Assembly: GCA_012845835.1 (NCBI GenBank)
Contig: JABAKD010000025.1
Span: forward strand, 18,155,476-18,219,475
Reading direction: 5' to 3'
DNA length: 64,000 nucleotides
From: Undaria pinnatifida
Lineage: Eukaryota > Sar > Phaeophyceae > Laminariales > Alariaceae
This document shows positions 14,529 through 26,380 of this stretch, piece by piece (within the stretch, counting starts at the first letter, position 1; each line of letters opens with the position of its first letter). The notes under the pieces were generated by a model, which was given only the letters and a program-made list of their open reading frames with translations, had not been told where the DNA came from and did not search any database. The translations under genes were made by a program, and so were the position numbers.

Positions 14529-14950
14529 AATCCCACGGGCCGATCGCTGATTGGCTGAGGCGCGTGGAGCGAGGGCAACCCGGGGGGATAGTTCCCCATC
14601 CCCGCTTCAAACGTTCTTCTATCTCTACAACTCCGACACCCCGGGGACGAAAACTGAGTTCTCCCGGGACGATACCGCCCCGCAAGGTGTGGAAACCCCA
14701 ATCCCACGGATCGATCGCTGATTGGTTGGCTCGTACATAGAGCCAGTGCCACCCGGAAAGGATAGATACTCATCCCCGGTTCAAACATTCTCCCATATAT
14801 CTATAACTTGGACAACCCGGGGACGAAATCGAGTTTTCCCGGGTCGACACCGCTGCGCAAGATGTGGAAACCGCAATCCCACGGGCCGATCGCTGCTTGG
14901 TTAGAGCTCGTACATAGAGCCAGTGCAGCCCGGGGAGGATAGGGGGGAAG
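14529..14950 (+). repeat. tandem array, unit about 174 bp, tRNA-like
   Basis: Units start at about 14529, 14701 and 14875 with AATCCCACGG..CGATCGCTG, then a GTACATAGAGCCAGTGC part, ATCCCCGGTTCAAAC, CCCGGGGACGAAA and GAGTTTTCCCGGGTCGAC. GGTTCAAAC resembles a pol III B box. A single diverged copy lies at 50415-50660 in a VIT intron. Confidence 0.65.
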
Positions 14951-17302
14951 CAACACACAACACTACACCAACACGAAGCCCGCGCTTCCAGTTGACCGGG
15001 AAACGACCGAAACAGCAGCAGCACAGGCAAGCACCACAGCGACAGCACGTCGTTCACACCTCTTCTGCTCCAGCGAGTCTGGGACGAAAGCGGCGCCCCC
15101 CCGACACGATACCGTGACGATGCAATTGCTCCCGTGGATACCACCTATGACCTTCGCTTGACGCAGTCCAATACGAAAAAATAAGGCGCGCTGTATTAAT
15201 AGATACACATTCGTCTAGGGTCGCCGATACGAGCAGCCCAAGCGGGCTCGCTTTCTCAGGGCCTTTTGCTCTGACTAGCTTCTTGCTTTTAACTTCTTGG
15301 CCCGACAAGCTTCTTTCATTTCTTGCCGCTGTCGCTTTCACAGACTTCTTGATCCGTCTATTAATACCGACTAGCTTCTTGCTTTTGACTTTTTGGCCCG
15401 ACTACGAGCTTTTTTCATTTTTTGCTGCTGCATGTAGGCCAAAATGTCCCGCTTCTACCTCCCGCAGACGTAACACCGCCGCAAACGCCACAAAAGCAAC
15501 GCCAACCTCTTCAGGAACCACCAACAACTCTGCCTGAAGTCATGTACATCGAATACAACACCAACACCAACACCAACACCAAACGTTCCAAGGCTAGTGC
15601 AACGAGGGGCAAGCGGGCTGCTGCCTCAAACGCTGCTGCTGGCCGTAGTGCCGCCGCAACTCTTGCTGCTCTTGTGTGTGCAACTCTACTGCTGTCTATC
15701 TGATGCGCTGATGATGTGGTCTGCGTGTGGTGCTTATATGTATCTACACGGGGCTTCCAAAAAATGCCGGTGCTCTTGCGCGGGTATGCGTGTGTTTTTC
15801 GTTTCACGCACGACAGCATCACATAGTGCCAGTAATTGTGCCAACTCTGTTCAGGACACCGGCACTATTGGAATAGAGTTGCCAGTCATAGCTACCTTCG
15901 TACAGAGAGTGCCAGTCGTGCCAATTGATTCTACCGGCACTATGGAGCAATGGCACTATTCAATCGGCTCTATAATAGCCCGTTCTTTGCCAGCAACGAA
16001 TATCAGCGAAACGCTCATATCTGTGGCACAGATGCCTTCACGCAAAAACTCGACAACATTTTTAGCACCGCGCAAGACAACGTCATAGCAGAAAGATACG
16101 AAGAGCATGGGGGAAGCGGGGAAGGTCCTCCTGCTCTGCTCTATTCTGCCTGTGTGGTGGTGCTGCTGTTGCTGCTCTGCTGCTGCACGGTGTGTCTGTG
16201 ACTGACTGAAGATACCTTTTTTTTGGCGGTGCACACGTGTGTTTTCGCGTCTCAAGACAGCATCACATGGTATTGCCGGTATATGCCAGCCCGATATACT
16301 GGCACTCTTCGAGACACTACCACTATTCAAATTAGGGCTGCCATACATTTGTGCATTGTTTGTATCGAGAGTTCCAGTCCTGCTACTTTCGCCGACATTA
16401 TAGAGATCAGTGGCATTGTTCAACCGGCACTATTGGGAGCCCCCCACTACCACAGATGTATAATGACACTAACAATCAGTTGGGGCTGGATTTCTGCACA
16501 TAAATAAGCATGATATTCATTCGTACTTGGTACGTTCGACTGAAAAAAAAGTATACGTCTGTTCTTTACTTGATTTCAGTATACCGGTTTCTCCCCGGTC
16601 TGTGTTGTTCTTCCAAAAAACGCACGAGGATTGTTTGCTGCCGCTTGCGCCTGCTGATGATATTTTCACTGTGTTCGTTTCGTTATTTTTCGCGTTTTTT
16701 TCTCCGCCATTTGAAGGTATGCGCTACGGCCGTAGTACGGTGACTGTACAAAAAAAGTGATAGGTTGTTGTGCTTCTACGATAATTGTGAATAGCTGCAT
16801 GCATACATATTTTTGAACAGGGTCGGGACGATAGAACACTCTTCTCGCTACTTAAGCAAAGTGCACGTACTGGTACAAAAAAACGGTATAATAGTCGTTG
16901 TTTTACTCGTCTTGCGTCACCCTCTTCTGCACCTTAATATTGATTTTAATACCTTCGTGCGCAATTGGAGTTGGACGTATTTTTACCTGCACGTATTGCA
17001 CGAGAATTTTGTTGCCTACTTATTTTTCTAATCGCTACGTCCCCTCCGAAGGGACCATTTTAGTTGCGCTGTTCTGTTGTTTTCCCTCATACTAACTGTG
17101 CTACTTCCACGACATTTCTACATTATTTTCGTCACTTTTGAGCCGTCTGCTCTCGCTTCACCTTCCCCTACTACATATTCCTGTCTACTTTTTCTTATAC
17201 AAATACTACGTTGATTAATAACAGTTTTTTGGGAGGGGTTGCCTCAATTGCAGCACACATGTAATAGCTGCTGCAGTAAAATAGTGGCGTAGGAGCCCGA
17301 AA
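14951..17302. other. gene-free stretch with short duplications
   Basis: There is an imperfect duplication of about 90 bp at 15270-15420 (GACTAGCTTCTTGCTTTT..CTTCTTGGCCCGAC), an ACACCA run at 15555-15580, and repeated CCGGCACTAT words between 15860 and 16440. The open frames of up to 163 codons show no family motifs. Confidence 0.35.
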
Positions 17303-17496
17303 CTACCTATTAATACATACTAAAACTACTCGTGTTTGCACAACAACAATAATCATCCTTTTCCTACAGTAACTAACTGCTCTCTTCATTTTGGTATCGC
17401 TACCTATTAATACATACTAAAACTACTCGTGTTTGCACAACAACAATAATCATCCTTTTCCTACAGTAACTAACTGCTCTCTTCATTTTGGTATCG
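17303..17496 (+). repeat. perfect tandem duplication of 97 bp
   Basis: 17303-17399 and 17400-17496 read the same base for base, from CTACCTATTAATACATAC to CATTTTGGTATCG. No coding content. Either very recent or an assembly duplication. Confidence 0.85.
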
Positions 17497-18787
17497 GTCT
17501 GTTGCTTCTACTTAGTTACTGCTGCTACTGCCTCTGTATTGTTTTTGTGCTACTACTAATACTACTGCGTCGTAAATATACCTATCATAGTCCTTAGGCT
17601 GATCTGACACTTTGGTTTCTTTTGCGGACCTCTCCCGCCTCTGACCGCCTTTCCGCGCGGTTTCTTCGCTGAGGCGTGCCCCCGCGTCGCCTGCAGTGGC
17701 CGGCGTCGCGGATCCGCCCGCTCAGCGCCGTAGCGGCTGCGCGAGGCCTTGATGTAGAGATCTATGACAAGATCTACGAAAAATCCTGCCCTGTGAGCGT
17801 TTTGGCGCATTTGCTACCGACAGGGCCTACATATTTGCGAGTCTTGTCTGGTACGTGCTCTCTGACCTCCAACCGATGGTGGGGGTGGGCTACCCGGCCG
17901 GCGTCGCCATTGTAGACGCCTGCACGGGAGCCTGCGTGCTCGGATCGGAGAGAAAATTGAAACACCCCGAATAACACATGCCACCCAGGCTTTTTCGAAA
18001 ACTTCAAACTTCGTCTGTCAAAATGTTTCTGCTATGATATGGTGAGAGGGAAGATAGATCAAAGATCAGAGAGCTACGTATTCTACAGCAGCAGGTGTGA
18101 TATGTACAGCAGCAGCAGCTGTGATGAAGCTACGCATGTACTGTCAACGTTGCTACGTAGGGTATGTCCTACGTACAGTATCTACAGCAGATTAGCCTAC
18201 ATGTACCGAGCTTAACACCGTCGTCGCTCTCCAGGCAACGGCACAACAATCAGAGGGCACGAGGGTATGACCCACACGGCGGCACACAGAGACACTGCTC
18301 GCTGTGCGCTGTGCTTGGCAGCGGTAGGCACAAGCCAACCTTGATGCGGAGGCACCAAAGGGTAGCTCGGGAAGCATGGCGCGTACGCGCAACCTCAGGG
18401 CTATATACCCTGGTAGGTGCTAGTGAGCCAGCGCTCCCGCGTTCTCTAAGATTACCTCGTTCTCTGCTGCTGCGTGATGTTGTATTCATTTGGTGGTGCT
18501 GTTTTTTTCAACCACCGCTAAATCACAACGCTGTCGCTGAAGCTTCCACCGCCACCGCCACCCACGCTGCACCGCCGCCGCCGTACTGCTGCTGCTGCTG
18601 CTGTTGTGCTGCGGCTGTTGCGCTGCGGCTGCTGTTGGTGTATCTTGCGTTTGTCTCTATAAATTAAAACACGCGCGAACGGCCTTCCTTAAAAGTTGTG
18701 CAACTAACTGTGCGGCGGCGGATCACAAACACTGCTGCTGCTGCTTAGCGCTGGATACAGTGTTACTTCTTAGCGCTGGATCACAAA
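17497..18787. other. gene-free stretch with triplet-rich DNA
   Basis: CTGCTGCTG and CCGCCGCCG runs lie at 18540-18640, with similarity to the triplet-rich duplication at 24050-24400. Frames near 17562-17915 have reasonable composition but no family motif and share a segment (ACAGGGCCTACATATTT) with 9558-9576, so they are treated as repeat DNA. Confidence 0.35.
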
Positions 18788-18912
18788 CACCATATCTCGC
18801 GCTATCGCATGTAAGTGGGAACCGAAGGACACGCCAGCTAGCGCTGGATTGCGAATGCAATCGAGTTAAATATTCACGACGTTTATGAAAATACGTGGAA
18901 GTGTAGTAAGCT
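18788..18912 (+). repeat. SINE-like family 3, 3' part
   Basis: This matches the 3' half of the element at 8602-8923: GTGGGAACCGAAGGA, CGCCAGCTAGCGCTGG, GAGTTAAAT and GAAAATACGTGGAAGTGTAG. The 5' half is missing. A separate 3' tail fragment of the family lies at 19828-19892. Confidence 0.6.
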
Positions 18913-19198
18913 TAGACCAACTATTATGGCGAATATTTTCAGCGATTATTTCTCTCTTTAACCGGGATCTTCGACGCCAAAATAAAAACCATCCACTATG
19001 GGACCAGAAATCATCGTTATTTCTGGGTTCAGAAATAATCGAGGCGAGAAATCAGCGGATCTGGTGATTTCTGAGCCCAGAAATAACAGCTCTTCCAACC
19101 TCTCAGAACTGGAATTATTTGACTTTTGGATACTTCCTCGTACCAAGTATCACATGTCACCACTGCCTATACTGTACCTGGTATGATACTTGTCTGCT

Positions 19199-19640
19199 GT
19201 ACACGTCACGCATCACCCACAACAAAGAATCACAAACACACCTACGACAACATACTACGCTTGCTGTGTGCGAGACAGAGCTTCGTCCTCATACAAACGC
19301 GACAGCAGTAGCACCACTACCATCGAAACCACAACAGGCACACCACACGAGCACCACAACAGCAGCACAGCAGAAAGACAGCAGCAGAGGCGGTGGGGAC
19401 CTAACGTCGCCGGCTGCTGTACACGTCACCCATCACCCACAACAAAAGAATCCCAAACACACCTACGACAGCATACTGCGCTTGTTGTGTGCGAGACAGA
19501 GCTTCATCCTCACACAAACACGACAGCAGCACCACCACCACCATCGAAACCACCACAGGCACACCACACCAGCACCACAGCAGCAGCGCAGCAGAAGAGA
19601 CAGCAGCAGAGGCGGTGGTGACCTAACGTCGCCGGCGACA
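19199..19640 (+). repeat. tandem duplication, unit about 220 bp
   Basis: Two units share GTACACGTCACxCATCACCCACAACAAA, CACACCTACGACA, GTGCGAGACAGAGCTTC, CGACAGCAG, ATCGAAACCACxACAGGCACACCAC and GCAGAGGCGGTGGxGACCTAACGTCGCCGGC. A 210-codon plus-strand frame reads through both, but it changes character between units and is Thr/His/Gln low complexity, so it is not called as a gene. Confidence 0.7.
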
Positions 19641-19827
19641 GTGTACGTGCCAGATTTCAAAAATAAAGGCAAACGGCAAAACAAGACCTACCAATTAAAA
19701 AAAAACACCTTCCAAAAATCAGAAGCCATAACGGACGCCTCTTATTTCTGATGCAGTTATTTTTGGAGCCTCAAAACTACAAAAATAATCGCCAGAAGTA
19801 ATCGCTCAAAATTTTTCGATAATAGCA

Positions 19828-19892
19828 GGTCTTGAGCTTTTTTTTTCCCCGTCCGCCGGAGGATAAAGAAAAGCAAAAAAAAAAAAAAAAAA
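19828..19892 (+). repeat. SINE-like family 3 tail fragment
   Basis: GTCCGCCGGAGGATAAAG is followed by an A run of about 18. The same tail occurs at 8890-8923, at 44130-44215 (minus) and near 45700-45725 (minus). Confidence 0.5.
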
Positions 19893-19977
19893 TCGTACAT
19901 GAAATATAGATGTAATCATAAGTGAAATAAATATATATCAAATCATTCCGTGGTTTCATGTATTTTGGTCGGAGTTT

Positions 19978-20155
19978 ATTGTCTCGGCCTAAGTATGCGA
20001 TTCGCGGAAGTGGAATTCTCGGTCGAATATAGCTTGGTTCGAGCGCCGCCTTCGGGGGGCGGCTCCAACGCCCCTCGCCCTGCCGTGTCCGTTCCGCACA
20101 TCGACGTGAACGCGGACGGGTGCCGAGCGAGACGAGCGAGTGTCGAGGAGGAATT
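19978..20155 (+). repeat. dispersed repeat, inverted partner at 55030-55205
   Basis: Shared order: CTCGGCCTxAGTATGCGATTC, TGGAATTCTCGGTCGAAT, GTTCGAGCGCCG, GGGGGGCGGCTCCAACGCCC, GTGAACGCGGA. Both copies can be read as a peptide beginning MRF(A/S)E(L/V)EFSVE, but the frames diverge after about 12 residues, so coding is doubtful. Confidence 0.55.
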
Positions 20156-20510
20156 TTGCAAAATTTGTTGAATCTTAATGGCTGCAACGCCTGAATGATT
20201 TACAAAATTGGCATCATTTCCAAACGGTACGTGATAATGTTTGGAATTTTGCGGTGGCATACTCTCGAGCGTTAGTTTCTTTGCTGTACTTTTTTACTAT
20301 TGATAGTTCGTTTGGTTTCTTGCCCGGCTATTTTATTGCTTTTGTTTCTGCTCGTTTTGCCAGCTGGAAATTCATTTTTTTAGTGTGGGTTCACCTAAAA
20401 CGTGACACAAGTTACCAACGATATCCAACAACTTCGCGACACAAATTACCGACGGCAAAACGTTTCGTGACAAAATAACTCCCAAACCATGGAATCATGA
20501 CATTTTCATG

Positions 20511-21443
20511 TAACAGAATCTCGAGACAAAACCAAGCAGGTAGAGCGGTCTCTTCGGCCTTTGGCCCTGGCTTTAGCATGGCCCCTGACACTCCAGGCAG
20601 ACTCTGCTGTAGGCACGAACGAGTGCGGTTGATTCGCAGCGAACTATCCCGCTGTGCTCGCTTCTATGTGGCCATTGTCCACGCCATTTCATGTCACCTC
20701 CCTTCTGTTTTGAGCTCGTCGTCGTGCCGTCGAGGTACGAGGAAACCCGTACGTACCGGGTGAGAACAGCAGTATGTACGACGAGCATGAACGCCAACTG
20801 ACGGCATTGGCAAACACACAACATCAGGTGCAGCAGCAGTAGCCGAAGGGCGAAACTTCTAGCACATACTGCAGCAACTAGTAGCAACCAGAACCACAGC
20901 AGATAGCTCAAAGTGCAGTACGAGTGCAGTTGGCAAGTTAAGTCGTACACGCATCACTCTGTCCAATAGTCTATATATAACAGAATCTCGAGACAAAACC
21001 AAGCAGGTAGAAGAGCCGTCTCTTCGGCCTTTGGCGCTGGCTTTAGCACGGCCGCTGACACTCCAGGCAGCCTCTGCTGTAGGCATGAACGAGTGCGGTT
21101 GATTCGCAGCGAACTATCCCGCTGTGCTCGCTTCTATCTGGCCATTGTCCATGCCATTTCATGTCACCTCCCTTCTGTTTTGAGCTCGTCGTCGTGCCGT
21201 CGAGGTACGAGGAAACCCGTACGTACTGGGTGAGAACAGCAGTATGTACGACGAGCATGAACGCCAACTGACAACATTGGTAAACACACAACATCAGGTG
21301 CAGCAGCAGTAGCCGAAGGGCGAAACTTCTAGCACATACTGCAGCAACTAGTAGCAACCAGAACCACAGCAGATAGCTCAAAGTGCAGTACGAGTGCCGT
21401 TGGCAAGTTTAGTCGTACACGCATCACTCTGTCCAATATATAA
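20511..21443 (+). repeat. tandem duplication, unit about 467 bp
   Basis: Unit 1 is 20511-20977 and unit 2 is 20978-21443. Each runs from TAACAGAATCTCGAGACAAAACC through CTCTTCGGCCTTTGG, GACACTCCAGGCAG and CAGTATGTACGACGAGCATG to CGCATCACTCTGTCCAATA. Differences are a few scattered bases plus small indels. The similar minus-strand frames in each unit begin at different points and have no recognised family. Confidence 0.85.
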
Positions 21444-21784
21444 CAACCGTTTTATGTTCATATTGATGGAGAAAAAAATATTACATTTCCTGTAAGAATA
21501 TTACGTCGTACGAGCAGACGTTCTGATTCTGGTGTGCTGCTGCCGTGAGACCATCGAGCACACCGCATGTTTTACCCAAACAAGAGCCAACAAGAGGCAG
21601 CGCACAGGGGCCCCCAACACAGAGACACGTGACAACCACGGCCAGCTGTCAATCGCGTAATTCGCCGGTAGTCCGTGCTTCGGTGGGTGTATCGGAAGTC
21701 GTCCGTAGTACTGCTGTAGATCGTCGAAAAACCACGTGGCATCGATCTGGTGGCAGACTCGCCAGTAGACCCCCCAAAATTTAT

Positions 21785-22175
21785 TTACCTTTTCTTTTTC
21801 TTGGCCCCATGCACCCATTTCCTTTCCTTTCTCTTCTTTGTTTCTTTTTTCCAATTGACTTGCATCTGTTGTGCGTATTCGTAGTGATAGATACCACGTG
21901 TAATATATACGTGGTAGTCTGTCTTGGTTGGCAAGTGGTATAGTCGGTTTTTCCAGGCGCGAGTAATGAGACGTATGCACCGGTATGGACCTGGCACATC
22001 GTAGACTGACTCCCGATTTCACTTTTATATGTTTCTGGTGGAGGCATGAATTGCGTCAGCTGTGATTTATGCGTGTACCACCTTTGGTTTGTGTTTTTCC
22101 CCTAGGGTATTTCTCAGCTCCAGATTGACTGGAGCCTGTCCTGTGACCACGGACTTAATTATGCGAGTTAATGTG
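21785..22175 (-). repeat. dispersed repeat, partner at 36660-37090
   Basis: On the minus strand: CACATTAACTCGCATAAT, GGTCACAGGACAGGCTCCAG, ATGCCTCCACCAGAAACATATAA, a GACTATACC segment, and GTCAATTGGAAAAAAGAAACAAAGAA. Both copies are about 390-430 bp. Neither has terminal repeats that I can define; it may be part of a larger transposon. Confidence 0.6.
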
Positions 22176-22763
22176 AGAACGACAACAACAACAACAACTG
22201 AAATATTGCCTGTTTCTTGACCGTTCAGCTGCTTCCTGCAAATTTGTTTTTTCTACCAACACTATTTTGAACTTTTTCGCGATTTTTTCTTCCTTTTTGT
22301 CTAGTAAGTTGAACTTCCTACCATTTGCCGCTAATTTGCCGCCTGTGCATTAGTTGCGGAACGGTCCAGCTTTAGCTTTTCTTTGATTCGCACCATTTTT
22401 TTTTGTACTTGACGAAGCTTCATCGGCTGAGATCTGGGCTTGGCTCATCAGCTCGACACCGCCCAGCACCCCATCGCAGCGCTATAGCTAACAGCAACGA
22501 AGCGCCGTGCAGTGCCCTGCGATGCCCTGCGGCTCAGCTCAGCAGCGCACCGCTAGCTCAGCAGAGCGAAGCGCTATGCTTTGCCGTGCTCTGCCGTCGC
22601 GGTCGTTCGTTATTCATGATATCTAAAACTCCGCGTACGCTGATATTTAGGTATTTGGCGCTTTATTCTAGACATATCGCGTCAACCATCGTAATATCAT
22701 ACAATATGGGGGAGGGAATGTAATCTCTATGCAAAGATCCTGTTTTGTTTTAATCAATTGTCA
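22176..22763. other. gene-free stretch
   Basis: An ACAACAACA run lies near 22172-22196 and repeated CAGCGC or GCGCTAT words at 22470-22600. No gene or element recognised. Confidence 0.3.
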
Positions 22764-23113
22764 GCCGGCCGCCCCGGTGGTCTATTAATAATAGTGGTTT
22801 TACCCTCGAATACTACTAACGTTTGGTTGTCCTTGAGTTCGACACCCACCACGATGAGATTTGACTTTATTTGCAAAAATGCAAAAAAAAACAGGGATCA
22901 ACTAACTGCTGAGAGCGCCTAGCAGCGTGGGTTGGTTCGACGCGAGTCGACGAGGGAAGAAAATGCTGGATTCTCCTCGCGGTAAAAATGAAAGCACGTG
23001 CCGAAGTGGGGAGGGAGGAGGAGGGCCCGCTATGTGACCCCGGATCTGAGTTACTACTGGGAGGGAGCGCGAGAGTGGTGCGGGGACAATACATGGGATG
23101 AAGAAAAAAAAAT
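22764..23113 (+). mobile_element. tRNA-derived SINE, family 1, complete copy
   Basis: The head starts GGCCGCCCCGGTGGTCTA and carries GAGTTCGACACCC about 75 bp on, the spacing of pol III A and B boxes in a tRNA. The body then has GGGATCAACTAACTGCTGAG, CGCCTAGCAGCGTGGG, GTCGACGAGGGAAGAAA, CTCGCGGTAAAAA and GTGACCCCGGATCTGAG, and ends near an A-rich run at 23103-23112. Other copies are at 57127-57467 (minus), 51055-52165 (minus, interrupted by a MITE) and 5485-5560 (minus, 3' end). This copy holds the uninterrupted form of the MITE target site. Confidence 0.8.
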
Positions 23114-24040
23114 GTTGCAAAGGTATATTATTATTACTACCAGTAAATAATATGTCAGTCTCTAGGAAATACGCACGGCACTATCAGCAGTCGTCATGGT
23201 AGAGACACTCCGGATATTATGCATTGAGGGGACGCGTCCGATTTCGACAACGTGAAAGCCCCCACGAAGAAAAGACAGCAGACACACAATCCCGCCTTCC
23301 GAAAAAAAACAGAGAAGAAGCGCTACGCCAACCTCCCGTACGAGCAAAGCCACCCCCGCACCAATCTTAGACAACGCCGCCTCAACGAGAGATCGCCCTC
23401 CTCTTCTACGTTTTCCTCCTCGCCCGCGACCACGCAGCTCAATCAATGCGACAGCCTTCACGTAACAAACAAAGCAATCTTCTTCCAAAACCTCGCCGGC
23501 TGACATGTCCTCATGTCGACGTTTGATGCAAACCGACTTTGCATCCTGTCGACTTCGAACCTCCATTGCCACGGGGACAGCAGTGCAGTCTCTTCATTAA
23601 TGCCAAGGCCTCTTTTGTTTCGCCTAGAGGCGACGCAGGTTCTCAATAATACTCTTTTCGGTATTTTTGTTTGATAGACGCCAACTTTTACTTGACGGCG
23701 CATTTAACATGGTTTGTTTCGCCTATCCTTGCCTTCTTTGTTGTATAATATTACGTTTTTTCTTTTGTCAAAGCATGACTTTCATAATCCCATGTTCGTA
23801 TTAAACTCTTGGCATTACTTTAAAGTTCGATGCATGCCAAATCGGACAGCTACACCTTAAGTTGTCGAAGTGCTGCCCTGCCCTACCCGAAGCATGGGCG
23901 CCGGCGAATGCCGGCGCCCATGCGGAGCCCTTGTATAGTCTATAGATGTACCACGCAGCTTGCAAAGTTGAGTTTCAACCATTCAATCGGTCGCAACCAT
24001 AGCTGACGTTTCTGAATTTATATATAAATCGAAAAGTGGC
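23114..24040. other. gene-free stretch with unassigned minus-strand frames
   Basis: Minus-strand frames at 23162-23572 (136 codons) and 23458-23703 (81 codons) are open but give Arg/Gly-rich or hydrophobic mixtures without a recognised motif. A GGCGCCGGCGAATGCCGGCGCC hairpin-like palindrome sits at 23898-23919. A piece of repeat family B lies at 23940-23990. Confidence 0.35.
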
Positions 24041-24420
24041 TGTTATCTGTTGTGGTGGTGCTCGTGGTGATTGATCGTGCCAGCCCGAGCTGCTGTGGCG
24101 CAATTCATCTTGCTGGGCCATCGCCATCGCCACCTACGCCGCTGCTGCTGCTGCGGCTGGTGCTGCGGTGCTGCTACTGCTGCGCTGCGGTTGTTGTGCT
24201 GCGGCTGCTGTCGGTGTTTTCTGCGTTTATTTCTAAAAATCAAGAACTGGCTTTTGTTGTCTGTTGTGGTGGTGATCATGATCGTGGTGATCGAGCCTGG
24301 CCGAGCTGCTGCGTCGCAATTCATCTTGCGGGGCCGGCCACCGCCACCTCCGCCGCCGCTGTTGCGCCTGGTGCTGCGGCAGCGGTGCTGCTACTGCTGT
24401 GCTGCTGCTTCTGTGCTGCT
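24041..24420 (+). repeat. triplet-rich tandem duplication of about 220 bp
   Basis: Two units with TGTTGTGGTGGTG, GCAATTCATCTTGC, GCCACCTxCGCCGC, then GCTGCTGCTG runs. The two 185-codon plus-strand frames across this region are Cys/Ala/Leu low complexity and are not called. Confidence 0.6.
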
Positions 24421-25450
24421 GTTCTCACTCTCTCGTACGCGTGTTCCAATAGTGTTCTGCTTTTGTTGTTGCGTTCAGGGGATCGATGCTGCTGTGCGTG
24501 GATTCTACTACACACATTACAAGATGGCACGTTTTTGTGCTTCAAAATTTGTGTTTATTTTTGTGGGATTTTTTTCGCAAAATCAGCCGAATGCATGCCG
24601 GAGTGAATGTGGTTTTTTTCAAGCCTGACGGAAGAATGTCTTACGTTTTTTTTTCAACACTCTATTTTTTACAGAGCCCTGTGTGTCTTTTTTCCCATTG
24701 GCCGTCTCCTTTGTTGCTTTCCGTGCGTGTACTTATTTTGAAATACTACAAAACCTTCACGTTCACTTTGAGGATTCCGTTGGCCGGAGGGTAACGAACG
24801 CTTCTCTCCACGGGCGTTCAGCGATGCCTTCTTCACCATTAGTAATGTATTATACACAGCGGTATCTATACTTGTCGTTGTGTTTGTTCAGTTGTACCCC
24901 GTGCCTACGCCTGGATTACCGTTTTTTTCTTGGTATGTTGCTCGACTGACTGCATAAAAATACATGTTTTTCAAACTCTTGGCATCGTGCCTCATCTCCA
25001 TCCTTTACCACACCATCGCTAACATTTTGTGCATGTACACGCAAGCCTGGGAAAGTCGTCCTTCCAGGTCGCCGGCGAAGCCCTTGTATGTACAAACATA
25101 TGATTTCGCTCTCTTTTCTTGCGTTACCATCTTTTGGTCTGCGCCTCTTATTTTTTACTTACTTTCTACTTTGCCGTTCCCTGCTATTACGATGTTTGTT
25201 TATGTTCAGTAGTTCTTGGGTTCTACGCTCACTTTTTTCTCTGCCTTCGTAGCGTTTCTGCCTCCTTGTATATTTTCACCTCCGAAGAGAGAACTTGTAT
25301 ATGTACAAGGGTGCTTCGCCGGCGGGCGAGTAAGGGCCGTCGTCGAAGCAAATGCCCTCAGGCAACGAAAAACAACTGCAAAAGGCAGTTTACGATGCCA
25401 AGGGCTCCTTTACCGGACACAATTCATCATCATTGGGAGAAGTCCCGCTA
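24421..25450. other. gene-free T-rich stretch
   Basis: The plus strand is T-rich, giving Phe/Leu-rich frames without motif. At 25310-25440 lies the inverted partner of a segment near 1300-1400. Nothing else recognised. Confidence 0.3.
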
Positions 25451-26380
25451 AAATATGTTAAATTGTTGATCCATGACGCAATGAATCATCAAAAGAAGGC
25501 CCGCAAGAAATTGTCCGATGGCTGATGCAATGATCGGCACAATACCCTCGAATGAAGGCAGTACTGATCGTGCCGTGCCCCCCAAAGAGCACACGAGATA
25601 GATATATAGAACGTTTGCTCAACAACCCACGACAATGGATAATCATCCATATATGCACGTCCTACGACAATGACGCAATAAACGCCAAAACCATTAATTG
25701 TAACGACAAACACTGCACTCCACTACTCTTACGCGAACAAAGTTACAATTTCCCGTACAATGTACGCCAGTCAATTGAGAATCTCTCGAGCGACGAATCT
25801 ACGCTCTCGAGCGACGAAGCATCTACACTCTCGAGCGACGAAGCGAATAAGCCAAAGCCACGAACGTAATCGTAAAAAAAAACAGTAGTACACACGAAGA
25901 AATAACTCATGCTACTGCCGTCCGCCCAAACCCAAAACTCGTACAATTCGTGGGGAAAAAAGATATCCCCAAAAGCGAATTCTCTTGCCCACACATGTAA
26001 TTGAGAATCCATCTAGAAAAGCCAAATGCATTTTCGAAGAAAGCGACAAACTTGAAATTTTACTGCGACGTGAAGCAAACACGCAGACCGCTTCCGTCCA
26101 AATCAAAAACTTGCTATACATATTACATGAGGCAGATCGGAACAAAACAACTACCGTTTTTCGTATTCCGTTGCAGCCGTGTATATACGTGTACGTACAA
26201 CCTCTATTGTGCCCTACAAAGCACGGCAGGGAATTGACCCCACCCCAACCATTTAGAACCGATTTCAGGGAAAGTATGATATGCCCGAGCGACTTTGCAT
26301 GACAGACAACTGGGGATCCATGTGCCCTCTCCGATGATGGCGAGGAAAAAGCCAAAGCCATTAATAAAACGTAATACTCT
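25451..26380 (+). pseudogene. unrecognised AT-rich relic with SSDE repeats
   Basis: Two plus-strand frames follow each other. The first ends at 25869 after three repeats of LSSDE with a Thr/Ala spacer and a basic NKPKPRT end. The second frame is open from about 25900 to 26302 (LEILLRREANTQT and KNLLYILHEADRNK are typical pieces). A short piece near 26331-26372 again reads SDDGEEKAKA..NKT and then stops, so the SSDE-like end may be duplicated. Base composition is A/C-rich on this strand, unlike neighbouring repeats. No family recognised. Coding is possible but unproven; a decayed duplicated gene is one reading, low-complexity DNA the other. Confidence 0.25.

Noticed and set aside
17562-17915. 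Candidate exon with a DVEIYDKIYE-like peptide
   Set aside because: No family match that holds up, no clean splice borders, and part of the segment recurs near 9558, which suggests repeat DNA.
19119-19751. 210-codon plus-strand frame
   Set aside because: It runs across a 220-bp tandem duplication. The two units are read in different frames with low-complexity His/Thr/Gln, so the open frame is a by-product.
20511-21443. An LTR pair of a retrotransposon
   Set aside because: The two units are directly adjacent with no interior, primer site or purine tract, so only a tandem duplication is claimed.
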